DNA of 64,000 nucleotides from NCBI GenBank assembly GCA_903879915.1, contig CAIRNJ010000048.1, forward strand, positions 1 through 64,000, given 5' to 3'. Origin of the DNA: an uncultured Elusimicrobia bacterium (lineage in GTDB: Bacteria > Elusimicrobiota > Elusimicrobia > Elusimicrobiales > UBA9959). Positions 34,546 to 42,185 of the stretch are shown in pieces; the stretch's first letter is position 1, and each line of letters begins with the position of its first letter. The notes beneath the pieces are model-generated. The model had not been told where the DNA came from. It worked only from the letters and a program-made list of their open reading frames with translations, and did no database searches. Both the position numbers and the translations under genes were made by a program.

Positions 34546-35610
34546 ATGCCTAAACGCGACGTTATTGCCGGAGAAACCAAAAGCATCCTTAAAAAAGTTT
34601 CCCGCACTCTTTACCTGAGCGTCAACATCCTTCCCGAGCCGGCCCGCTCGCTTATGGGCCTGGGCTATATGCTTTGCCGCGCCATGGATACGGTAGTGGA
34701 CACGCCCGGCGTTCCCGCCCCGGAGAAGCTCGAGTTCCTGAACCTTATGCGCGGGCTGGATACGCCCGGCAACGCCGCCCGCCTTGAGGAGCTCTCAGGG
34801 AAGCTGGCTCCCCTTGCGGGCTTTCCCGGCGAGAAGGAGCTGCTGTTCAAACTCGGCAAGCTGTTGGCGCTTTACGAACGCCTGCCGGCGCACGACAAGG
34901 AGCTTTTTACCCCGCTGTTTGGCGGGGTGGCCGCCGGCATGGAGATGGATATAAAATGCTTCCCGGGCGGCCAGCCGGCGGCCCTGCAGGAGGCCGAGGA
35001 CCTTGAGCGCTACTGTTCCCTGGTGGGCGGGGCGCCGGGCGTTTTCTGGGCCCGGCTTTACCGCGAGACCATCAGGCGGGCCAGCCACTCGGCCGTGGCT
35101 TTCCCTTCGGAAAAAGAGGCGGAGGCGATAGGCGCCGCGCTGCAGATGACCAATGTGCTCAAGGACATAGCCGCCGATCTGCGGCTGGGGCGCTGCTACC
35201 TGCCGCAGTCCGACCTGAACGCGAACAATCTTAGGCCGGGTGAACTGCTTGATCCGGCCGCCATGCCGCGCATAAGGGAGACGGTCGGCAAATGGATAGC
35301 CTGGGCCATGGACCGCCTCGACCTTAGCGAGTCTTTCCTGCTGAAAGTGCCCAAGACCGAATTGACCCTGCGCGCGGCCGTTATCTGGCCGGTTTACTGG
35401 GCCATGGAAACTCTGGAAGCCGTGGCGCATTCCAACCTGCTCGATCCCGCCGACAGGCCGAAGATAAAACGCAGCCGCATCTACGCCACCATCGCGTCCA
35501 CGCCGCCGCTGCTGCTCAGCAATACCGCTTTCGCGCGCGGCTACCGCTTCCGCCGGGAGATGCTCATTGTTTCAATAACCGGCGGGAATTTCGAAGGCCG
35601 GGCTATCTAG
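34546..35610 (+). CDS. Squalene/phytoene synthase family protein
   Basis: 354 aa. Two Asp-rich motifs bind Mg-diphosphate: CRAMDTVVDTP (first) and QMTNVLKDIAADLRLGRCYLP (second, the classic N-x3-D-x3-D followed by GRxYLP). Substrates are two prenyl diphosphates joined head to head, giving squalene-type or phytoene-type products; sequence alone does not separate the two. AAGGG lies 4-5 bases before the ATG. No other carotenoid or hopanoid gene is in the window, so the gene stands alone here. Confidence 0.9.
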   Translation: MPKRDVIAGETKSILKKVSRTLYLSVNILPEPARSLMGLGYMLCRAMDTVVDTPGVPAPEKLEFLNLMRGLDTPGNAARLEELSGKLAPLAGFPGEKELLFKLGKLLALYERLPAHDKELFTPLFGGVAAGMEMDIKCFPGGQPAALQEAEDLERYCSLVGGAPGVFWARLYRETIRRASHSAVAFPSEKEAEAIGAALQMTNVLKDIAADLRLGRCYLPQSDLNANNLRPGELLDPAAMPRIRETVGKWIAWAMDRLDLSESFLLKVPKTELTLRAAVIWPVYWAMETLEAVAHSNLLDPADRPKIKRSRIYATIASTPPLLLSNTAFARGYRFRREMLIVSITGGNFEGRAI

Positions 35611-35750
35611 GAACAGGCCTCCGCGAACGGCGTTGTCCGCCTTTTTGCCCCAATGGCCGTATGCTCGTAGGCCTTTTAGCCCTTTTGGCCGGGCGCGAAC
35701 GGATGTAGATTATCATTAATGTTAAAAGTACTTCTGTTTATGCGGCTTCT

Positions 35751-36719
35751 ATGGGAATGATCGAACAGAACCGCGCGGCAGGAAGTCTGAGATCGCTGCT
35801 CGCGATATCGGGCGTTTGTGCCTGCCTGCTTTTCTTTTTGTCGGCGGGCGGGCTTGCCGCCGCCGCCTTCGATAACCTCTCTGCGCTTTCATACGCGGAC
35901 GCGCCTGCCGTCCCCTCGCCCTCCGCGCCGGAGCTCTTGCCCGGCCCGCTCAGGGCGCCCCGGGCCCTGAACGCTTATTTCATAAGCGTGGGGCAGGGCG
36001 ACGCCGAGTACCTCGAACTGCCCAACGGCCAGAACGTGCTGATAGACGGCGGCCCCAACCCTACGGCGCCGCTGGTCAAGTTCCTCACCGACCATAATAT
36101 AACGCATATCGGCCATGTGGTGCTGACGCATCCGCACCTTGACCATTACAGCGGGCTGGGCTACGTTTTTAGCCATCTGCAGGTGGATAATTTTTACGAT
36201 ACGCGCGAAGACAATACCGGCGCGGCCGGCGCGAAGGCTTTGCGCGAGAAAATAGCCGCCCTAGGCGTTAACGTGGTCTACCCAGCGGCCGGCGATCTCC
36301 TGGACTGGGACCCGGGCGAAGTGGCGGTGAAGGTGCTCAACAGCTGCTCTACACCAGGCGCCAGCAATTCGGGCGCCGTGCTCAACGACTGCTCCATCGT
36401 GCTGAAGGTGACCTACCAGGATACCACCATACTTTATAGCGGCGATATGCAGGCGGACCAGGAAGCGAACCTTATAGCCGCCTATGGCGCCGAATTGAAG
36501 GCGGACGTGCTGAAAGTGGCCCATCACGGCAGCAATACGGCCACCAGCACGGCTTTCCTGGACATGGTAAAACCGAAATACGCGTACATAGAGGTCGGCG
36601 CTGGCAACACTTTCGGCTTCCCCGCGGCCGTGACCTTGAATAATTTACAGGCGGCCGGCGTTACCGTTTTCCGCACCGACATGGGCGGCACGCAGGAGTA
36701 CGTGATAAACGGGCGGTAG
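35751..36719 (+). CDS. Exported ComEC-like metallo-beta-lactamase-fold hydrolase
   Basis: 322 aa. One N-terminal hydrophobic segment (SLLAISGVCACLLFFLSAGGLAAAA) acts as signal or anchor. The rest is a metallo-beta-lactamase fold of the ComEC/Rec2 C-terminal type: YFISVGQGDAEYLELPNGQNVLIDGG, then H127-x-H129-x-D131-H132 (THPHLDH), SGDM and KVAHHGS. In this group it is usually a DNA-degrading domain of competence proteins; here it stands alone without the ComEC membrane channel. Start: ATG 35751, or six bases later; no good Shine-Dalgarno site. Confidence 0.9.
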   Translation: MGMIEQNRAAGSLRSLLAISGVCACLLFFLSAGGLAAAAFDNLSALSYADAPAVPSPSAPELLPGPLRAPRALNAYFISVGQGDAEYLELPNGQNVLIDGGPNPTAPLVKFLTDHNITHIGHVVLTHPHLDHYSGLGYVFSHLQVDNFYDTREDNTGAAGAKALREKIAALGVNVVYPAAGDLLDWDPGEVAVKVLNSCSTPGASNSGAVLNDCSIVLKVTYQDTTILYSGDMQADQEANLIAAYGAELKADVLKVAHHGSNTATSTAFLDMVKPKYAYIEVGAGNTFGFPAAVTLNNLQAAGVTVFRTDMGGTQEYVINGR

Positions 36720-36722
36720 CCG

Positions 36723-36751
36723 TTTACAGCGCCCCCGGATTTTGTTATAAT
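36723..36751 (+). promoter_or_regulatory. Strong sigma-70 promoter
   Basis: TTTACA (36723-36728) and TATAAT (36746-36751) with 17-base spacing, immediately after the MBL gene. Transcription should begin near 36758. Confidence 0.85.
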
Positions 36752-36757
36752 AGTTCT

Positions 36758-36948
36758 ACGACATTGTAAGGCAGTGAAAGTGTTTTCCGTATCTTACAAG
36801 CTGCGCGGGTATCCTTAAACACCTAAGACTACTCTCCGCAGTGATGTCTCGCAAAGTCCGCGGGCGCGTTAAGTTTCCCCCACCTACAACGGAACTTAGC
36901 ACAAAGTATCGGGAATATAATAAAAATTATATTTCGGAGGCTTGTGTT
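36758..36948 (+). ncRNA. Long structured leader or small RNA, unassigned
   Basis: About 190 untranslated bases lie between the promoter and the next start codon. TTGTAAG and CTTACAA form a perfect 7-base stem at its 5' end, with GCAG/CTGC nested beside it. Near the 3' end AATATAAT-aaaa-ATTATATT (36914-36933) is a perfect hairpin just before the ribosome-binding site. I cannot match it to a known riboswitch or to 6S RNA. It may be an unknown cis-regulator or only a long leader. Confidence 0.4.
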
Positions 36949-37566
36949 ATGAAAAAGTACGTCAAATTGGTTGCCTGTATTCTCCTTGTAGCCCTGTCCG
37001 GCTCCGCTTTTGCGCGGCCGAACCCGGGCAATTCCGCTCTTGAGGCCGTTATCGCCGGGACCGACGCGCAGCTGGCGCCGGCCCTGAACAGCGCCCTGGA
37101 GCAGTATCAGCCCGCCCCGGTGCCCGCGGCGGAACCGGAAAAAGCCGCCCAGCTACGGCTTACGGATATAACCGAAAAATGCACGCACAACGGCGAAGTG
37201 GTCTCGGCCTATCCCGCTATCTATAAAATGGTGCCCAGCGAGGAGAATTCCCGCGTGATAAAAGTGTTCAGCTTCCGGGACGCGAAAGGCCTCGAGCGCC
37301 GGCTGGAGGTTTTCTACACCGGCGGCGACTGGATGCAGTACGGGCTGACCTATTTCGCGACCGACGCGGGGCAGGAAAGGGCCCAGGCCGGGGCGTATTT
37401 CATGACCGACCTTTCCACGCCCGACCGCGAAGAGGGCGCCGTGGCCCCCAAGGTGGACCCTTTCAATATGCCGCAGCTCACCGGCTTTATCGTGTCCGGG
37501 TTCCTTGACGCCGCCGGCAAAGTGAAGGCCGCGTTCGCCAGCATCGCCATAGCGTCCGCGAAATAA
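36949..37566 (+). CDS. Exported hypothetical protein
   Basis: 205 aa from the ATG at 36949, with GGAGG eight bases upstream (a longer frame reaches 36841 without support). Signal peptide MKKYVKLVACILLVALSGSAFA. The mature part has one Cys (TEKCTHNGEVVSAYPAIYKMVP) and a strand-rich centre (RVIKVFSFRDAKGLERRLEVFYTGGDWMQYGLTYF). No family recognised. It follows a strong promoter and an unusually long leader and ends at its own terminator. Confidence 0.83.
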   Translation: MKKYVKLVACILLVALSGSAFARPNPGNSALEAVIAGTDAQLAPALNSALEQYQPAPVPAAEPEKAAQLRLTDITEKCTHNGEVVSAYPAIYKMVPSEENSRVIKVFSFRDAKGLERRLEVFYTGGDWMQYGLTYFATDAGQERAQAGAYFMTDLSTPDREEGAVAPKVDPFNMPQLTGFIVSGFLDAAGKVKAAFASIAIASAK

Positions 37567-37589
37567 GATATCGGTTCAGAAAGGTAAGA

Positions 37590-37620
37590 AGCCGCCGCGA
37601 GACATCGCGGCGGTTTTGTT
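37590..37620 (+). terminator. Rho-independent terminator
   Basis: CCGCCGCGA-gaca-TCGCGGCGG followed by ttttgttt, 25 bases after the stop at 37566. Confidence 0.92.
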
Positions 37621-37628
37621 TAGGTTAG

Positions 37629-37723
37629 GGGACGCTGCACGATAACTCGATCATCGCTTTATTTCCGGCAATAACAGGAATCCAGACTGAATTTTAAGTT
37701 ATCGAGTTATCGTGCAGCGTCCC
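37629..37723. repeat. Palindromic MITE/REP-like element, GGGACGCTG type
   Basis: A perfect 23-base inverted repeat: left arm 37629-37651 begins GGGACGCTGCACGATAAC; right arm 37701-37723 is its exact reverse complement; 49 bases lie between. It is not a terminator (no T tract, and a separate terminator lies just before it). The element at 49155-49235 starts with the same GGGACGCTG and has the same plan, so they look like two members of one mobile or REP-type family. Confidence 0.85.
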
Positions 37724-37757
37724 GGATGCCTTTTAATTTGGTTCGATGGAGGCAGTA

Positions 37758-37790
37758 AGACTAAAATCCCTTTCGGGGGGATTTAGTCCC
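37758..37790 (-). terminator. Terminator-like hairpin
   Basis: GACTAAAATCCC and GGGGATTTAGTC pair with one bulge, just beyond the minus-strand stop at 37802; a ttttagtctt stretch follows on that strand. Moderate match. Confidence 0.6.
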
Positions 37791-37801
37791 CGGCATGGAC
37801 T

Positions 37802-38329
37802 TTATTTCCCATGTCCCTTTTTATTTTCTTTCCCGCTTTTTCCTTTTTGTTTTACCTGCTTGCCCTGGTCTTCGGAACCTTTATAGTTCTCCTGAACGGC
37901 GCCCTGGGTCCCGTGCGCTGCCGGGTTTCCGCTTTTTTCCTGAGCCGAGCCCTTGTACCCGTTCTTCTTCCACTGGCCGTAAGGGATGCGCTTTCCTTCC
38001 TGCTTCCCGTAGACCGCCCGGTAATTAGGGACCAGGTAAATGCGGTGCACGGGGGCCGGGACATAACGCTGGTCCATTACTATCCATGTTCCGTTGTAAT
38101 CATTGGCGCGATACCACTGGCTGTCGCGCGCCGCCCACCAGAACCCGCTGTAAAAGAACACATCGGCGTCCTGCCCGGGGACGAAGTACACGCCGCCGGG
38201 AACCATCACTACTTCCTGCGGCAACGCGACTCCCAGGCTGAAGCTGAGATTCACCTTCACCTGGGCCGAGGCATCTTTGGGGCCTCCGAAGCCGCTCATC
38301 ACCGCAAGAAAGACTGCGGGCATGCACAC
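37802..38329 (-). CDS. Small exported protein with basic tail (N-terminus probably frameshifted)
   Basis: 175 aa in the open frame, which starts with a poorly supported GTG at 38329. Upstream, AAGGGG and ATGATAATG (38355-38347) make a better start in another frame. Adding one A to the seven-A run after that ATG joins them, giving MKKNIYRVCMPAVFLAVMSG, a normal signal peptide. The true gene is then 37802-38355. The mature protein has an aromatic, Trp/Tyr-rich core (FFYSGFWWAARDSQWYRANDYNGTWIVMDQRYVP, RIPYGQWKK) and a Lys/Gln/Gly-rich tail. It resembles small exported 'YXW'-rich proteins of unknown role. Confidence 0.75.
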   Translation of the reverse strand: MCMPAVFLAVMSGFGGPKDASAQVKVNLSFSLGVALPQEVVMVPGGVYFVPGQDADVFFYSGFWWAARDSQWYRANDYNGTWIVMDQRYVPAPVHRIYLVPNYRAVYGKQEGKRIPYGQWKKNGYKGSAQEKSGNPAAHGTQGAVQENYKGSEDQGKQVKQKGKSGKENKKGHGK

Positions 38330-38513
38330 CCGGTAAATATTTTTTTCATTATCATAGGGTCCCCTTATTTGGTCTTCTGCCGTCTTGCTCCTATGATACC
38401 TGTCCGTCCCTGCCGGCCGCTATGCGGAGTTGTACGCGGTCCCTTTCTGTAGGATCCCCGCACCCGCCCGTCTTTCTCCGCAGGGTCCGGTTCCGCGGCT
38501 GGATGCAGTTTGA

Positions 38514-38660
38514 TATAATTAACGTGTTCTGGCGGAGGAATCCGGTGTAAATCCGGAGCTGCCCCGCAACGGTGATGTCCGTCCCTGACGGTCTAAGCCC
38601 GGTCTACCGCCGGAACGGTCGCAGCCTGCGAGGGACGGCATTTTTCCTTTTAAGGGAGGG
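38514..38660 (+). promoter_or_regulatory. Cobalamin riboswitch with promoter
   Basis: TATAAT (38514-38519) starts the leader. GGCGGAGGAATCCGGTG, then AAATCCGGAGCTGCCCCGCAACGGT, is the most conserved core of the AdoCbl riboswitch (RF00174). A B12-box-like AGCCCGG...CCGCC lies at 38596-38611, with CCGCC able to pair with the upstream GGCGG. CCGTCCCT (38579-38586) pairs with AGGGACGG (38631-38638), closing before a TTTTTCCTTTT tract. It precedes a TonB receptor gene, its usual target: cobalamin should switch the gene off. Confidence 0.95.
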
Positions 38661-38701
38661 CCGCCTTTTGTTATGGCGCGGCCTGTCCCGCGGGAGGAAA
38701 A

Positions 38702-40531
38702 ATGAGGATCATGCCAGCGTTGTTCCTGTTGTTGTTCTGTTCCCCTGACCTGTACTCCGCCGATAAGACCGGCCCCGACGTATTTTTTTCCATTTCAAGG
38801 ACCGCCGCTTACCGCGCGCTGCCGCCAGTCGACGCCAGAACGCTGGACGCCGCCGCCCTGGAGCGGCAAGGCACGGCTTCCCTGGCCGACCTGCTGGAGG
38901 GCTCGCTGCCGCTGACCATCAGGCGGCTGAACGGCCCGCTGGGCCTGGCCACCGTTTCGATGCGCGGCTTCCAGGCCAAGCAGACGGCGGTGTTCATGGA
39001 CGATGTCCGCGTTCCCTCGGATATAACCGGCACGGTAGATCTTTCCCTGATCCCGGCCGCGGGGCTGGGCAAGGTCGAGATACTTCCGGGAGCGGCCTCC
39101 TCCATATACGGCGGCAACGCGGAGGGCGGGGTGGTGCAGCTGTTCACGCGCCGCCTTTCCCCGGGGGCCAGGCTGGCCGGCGCGGAGGCCTCCTGCGGCT
39201 CTTATGCCGCCCGCCACGGTTCCGTAAAGGCCGGCGCCGCCGGGCGGCGGCTGGAGGTTTTCTTCGGCGGCTCGTCGGACGCTTCGGCCGGCTTCCAGCA
39301 GAACTCGAAGCTGGACAAGGCCGCCGCCAACGGCCGCGTTTCGCTGGCCCTGGGCGCGGCGGGCAGCCTTACCTTTACCGGCTTCGTGTCGCGCCTGAAA
39401 ACGGGGCTGCCGTCCGGCACGCCGGTGCCGGTGGCCGATTGGGACGGCTCCAAAGAACGGACCGCAAATTCCCTTACCGACCGGCAGACCTCGAAGCGGA
39501 ATTTCCTGTCCGGCTCCTGGAGCGTGGGCGGCAATGACCTGGCCCTGCGGGTGGATTCCTCCCTTTCCTCGAACGATATAGAAGCGTTCCAGTGGGGGGC
39601 GCTCAACGGGGCGAAGGTTACGGACAGAGCGCTGGCCGCCAGGCTGACGCTGGCCCGTACCGCGGTGCTGGGGGCGGAAAGCGCGGTCTCCAGGCTGGCT
39701 TCCGGCACTTACGGCGACCACGCGCTGGATTCGGCCGGCTTCTTCGCGCAGAAAACTTTCAGCCCGGCTGAAGGCCTTGAACTGACGCCGGGGGCCAGGC
39801 TGGATAAAAGCGCCGGCTTCAAAAGCCGGGTCAGCCCCAAGCTGGCGGCGGTTTACGCGCCGGATGAAAAATGGAAGTTCTCGGCCTCCGGCGGCTATGG
39901 CTTCCAGGCGCCGACTTTCGCCGACCTCTATAACCCCTGGGCGGCGCCAGCCCCGGGGCTTAAGCCCGAGACCAGCCTGAACGTCAATGCGGCCGTGTCT
40001 TACGGCTCGCCCGACGGCTGGTACGCCGGCCTGGCCGGCTATTATTCCGACATTAAAGACAGGATAGCGCTGGACCCCGTAACCTGGGCGGCGGCCAACC
40101 TGGACGCCGGCTTTAACACCGGCCTGGAGGCCGAAGCGGGTTACAGAGCGGATGAGGTGACGGCCTCGGCCGGCTATGTGCGCAATATAAGCATGGTGAA
40201 GACCGGCGGCGCCGGCTACAAGCTGCTGAACTTCAGCCCGGCGCAGCGTTTCACCGGCTCGGTTACGGTTAAAGCCGCCGGCCTGGACCTGGGCCTCAGC
40301 GGCCGCGGCGCTGCCAGGCAGTATACCGGGCGGGGGAAAACCGGCCTGCGCCTGCCGGAATTCTGGGTGTTCGGCTTCACCGCGGCCAGGAAGTTAGGCG
40401 CGTTGGAAGTGTGGGGGGGCGTAGGCAATATCTTCGACCGCCATTACGCCGAGACCGCCGACGCTTTCAACGGCTGGTTCCCCCAGCCCGGCCGCACTTT
40501 CACCGCAGGCCTGAAAGCCCGCTTCCTATAG
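38702..40531 (+). CDS. btuB: TonB-dependent receptor, BtuB-like (cobalamin uptake)
   Basis: 609 aa. A signal peptide (ALFLLLFCSPDLYSA) is followed by a plug domain (ALERQGTASLADLLEGSLPLTIRRLNGPLGLATVSMRGFQAKQTAVFMDDVRVPS, then VEILPGAASSIYGGNAEGGVV) and a 22-strand barrel ending in KARFL. The plug and length match BtuB-type vitamin B12 receptors, and the cobalamin riboswitch directly upstream makes B12 or a corrinoid the likely cargo. A clear TonB box is not obvious near the N-terminus. GGAGG precedes the ATG. No btuCDF genes are in the window. Confidence 0.93.
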   Translation: MRIMPALFLLLFCSPDLYSADKTGPDVFFSISRTAAYRALPPVDARTLDAAALERQGTASLADLLEGSLPLTIRRLNGPLGLATVSMRGFQAKQTAVFMDDVRVPSDITGTVDLSLIPAAGLGKVEILPGAASSIYGGNAEGGVVQLFTRRLSPGARLAGAEASCGSYAARHGSVKAGAAGRRLEVFFGGSSDASAGFQQNSKLDKAAANGRVSLALGAAGSLTFTGFVSRLKTGLPSGTPVPVADWDGSKERTANSLTDRQTSKRNFLSGSWSVGGNDLALRVDSSLSSNDIEAFQWGALNGAKVTDRALAARLTLARTAVLGAESAVSRLASGTYGDHALDSAGFFAQKTFSPAEGLELTPGARLDKSAGFKSRVSPKLAAVYAPDEKWKFSASGGYGFQAPTFADLYNPWAAPAPGLKPETSLNVNAAVSYGSPDGWYAGLAGYYSDIKDRIALDPVTWAAANLDAGFNTGLEAEAGYRADEVTASAGYVRNISMVKTGGAGYKLLNFSPAQRFTGSVTVKAAGLDLGLSGRGAARQYTGRGKTGLRLPEFWVFGFTAARKLGALEVWGGVGNIFDRHYAETADAFNGWFPQPGRTFTAGLKARFL

Positions 40532-40533
40532 GC

Positions 40534-40563
40534 AGGGGACGTATTTGACTATTTGACTATTTA
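40534..40563 (+). repeat. Solo REP-like arm
   Basis: GGGGACGTATTTGACTATTT, then GACTATTTATC, lies between two convergent stop codons. TTTGACTA is directly repeated. The opening GGGGACG recalls the arms of the palindromic elements at 37.6 and 49.2 kb, but no matching right arm is seen, so it may be a remnant. Confidence 0.5.
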
Positions 40564-42101
40564 TCACGGTGCGTGAAGACTGAATTCCGGCCTTTGAAAT
40601 CCAGCAGCTTCACATTGACCGTATCGGCCTTGCCGCCGGCTATAGTAAAAATTACACCGGTATTCGTCTCCGGCTCGCGGAAAGTATTGCCGTCCCAGTG
40701 GGCCAGCCGCACGGGTTCCGGGTTGTTGCCTAAGAAGATAAGAAGGCCGCTTTTTTTAGCGGGCTGGACGCGTATTTTCCCGTAATAATCGTTCTGATAT
40801 TCGCCGCTGTAGGCGGCGGGCCTGAGAGCGGCGGTCTTTTTCTTCGGGGCGGCCGGCAGATGCTCGTAGGGGTCCAGGATGGACCCCGCGGCGGCTTTTT
40901 TAAACTTCTCTTCTATGACAGGCCACCAGTCTGTATCGCTTTTGCCGGAAAAATACAGCTCGGCCAGCTTTTTCATCAGCGCGGCGTGCAGTATATGTCC
41001 CTCGGGAAAAGAGTTAGTGAGTATGGCTACGCCCAGGTTCTCCGAAGGCCACAGCTGGGCGATGGTGCTTATGCCGTTGCCGAAATCGCCGCCGTGGCTG
41101 ACGCTGACGCGGCCGTCGGCGCTTTCGAGCTCCCAGCCCAGCCCGTAAGCCGAGATGGAGTCCGGGCCGGAGTCAGTGATGGTCTGCGCCTTTTCGGTTT
41201 CCTCCAGCGCGGCCCGGGCGACTATCTGTCTGCCGTCCAGTTTCCCTCCCGCCAGCTGGAAACGCAGCCAGCGGCCCAGGTCGCGCGCGGTGGAGCAGAT
41301 CCCGCCGGCGGGGGCGAAAATATCGTCCTTAGCCGGGGTCTGCACCTGCGGCTTGCCTTTGTCCATCCTGTGGGAGAAGGCCTTGTTCCCCGCTTTCTCG
41401 TAATCGGCGTATACGGCGCTGGTAGCCGTCATGCCAAGGGGGGTGAAAATGCGCTCCCGCATAAGAGCGGCGTAGGGCTTGCCGGTTCTTACGGCGGCGG
41501 CTTCGCCCGCTATGGCGAACATCACGTTCTGGTAGCCGTAATCGGAGCGGAACTGCGCGGCCGGCTTCTGGTAGCGTATGCGGCCGATTATCTCCGGCAG
41601 CCCGTACATGAAAGTAAAAGCCAGGTCGTCGCCGGTATATTCCGGCAGCCCGCTGCGCTGCGCCAGCAGGTCGCGTAGGGAGAACTGCGCGGTGACCGCG
41701 GGGTCATACAGCGCGAACCCGGGCAGGGTGTCCGTTACCTTGCCGTCCCAGGCCAGCAGCCCGTCCCCGACCAAAGAAGCGATAAGCCCGGCGGTGAAAG
41801 GCTTCGACATGGAAGCCAGCTGGAATACGGTATCGGCGTCCACTTTCGCGGACTTGCCCGTTTTCCGCACGCCGAAACCTTTCAGGTAAACCGCGCGGTC
41901 GTCCTGTACTATGGTCACGGCCATTCCCGGCACGCCGCTTTTTTTGAACGTGTCCGCCGCGTATTTCTCGAATTCGGGCAGGATAGCCTCCAGGCGGGCT
42001 TTGTGCTTCAACTTCAGATCGGTAGTTTTCATGGCGTCCTCGGCGTACGCGAACCGCGAAGAAAATATAATAGCCAGCGCGGCCGTAAGTTTAAATAGCA
42101 T
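40557..42101 (-). CDS. Exported serine hydrolase, class C beta-lactamase/PBP-like
   Basis: 514 aa from the ATG at 42101, which begins a signal peptide (MLFKLTAALAIIFSSRFAYA); a longer frame to 42377 is not supported. Catalytic S97-x-x-K100 (SMSK), a YQN triad element and SHGG for the third motif are present, the set used by class C beta-lactamases, D-aminopeptidases and esterases of family S12. A C-terminal barrel-like domain (YSGEYQNDYYGKIRVQPAKKSG) resembles DUF3471. Substrate unknown: D-amino-acid peptides, beta-lactams or esters. TATAAT lies seven bases upstream of the ATG, implying an almost leaderless message. Confidence 0.92.
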   Translation of the reverse strand: MLFKLTAALAIIFSSRFAYAEDAMKTTDLKLKHKARLEAILPEFEKYAADTFKKSGVPGMAVTIVQDDRAVYLKGFGVRKTGKSAKVDADTVFQLASMSKPFTAGLIASLVGDGLLAWDGKVTDTLPGFALYDPAVTAQFSLRDLLAQRSGLPEYTGDDLAFTFMYGLPEIIGRIRYQKPAAQFRSDYGYQNVMFAIAGEAAAVRTGKPYAALMRERIFTPLGMTATSAVYADYEKAGNKAFSHRMDKGKPQVQTPAKDDIFAPAGGICSTARDLGRWLRFQLAGGKLDGRQIVARAALEETEKAQTITDSGPDSISAYGLGWELESADGRVSVSHGGDFGNGISTIAQLWPSENLGVAILTNSFPEGHILHAALMKKLAELYFSGKSDTDWWPVIEEKFKKAAAGSILDPYEHLPAAPKKKTAALRPAAYSGEYQNDYYGKIRVQPAKKSGLLIFLGNNPEPVRLAHWDGNTFREPETNTGVIFTIAGGKADTVNVKLLDFKGRNSVFTHRDK

Positions 42102-42185
42102 AAAATCGATTATATCCAATTTTCTCAGGCAGGGGCGGAGTTTTGTATTATTATCGGGACGAAGATCGGTTTTACGGAGAACATC

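Noticed and set aside
36758-36948. 6S RNA or tRNA in the long leader
   Set aside because: I could not find the conserved 6S bubble motifs or a tRNA T-arm; left as an unassigned structured leader.
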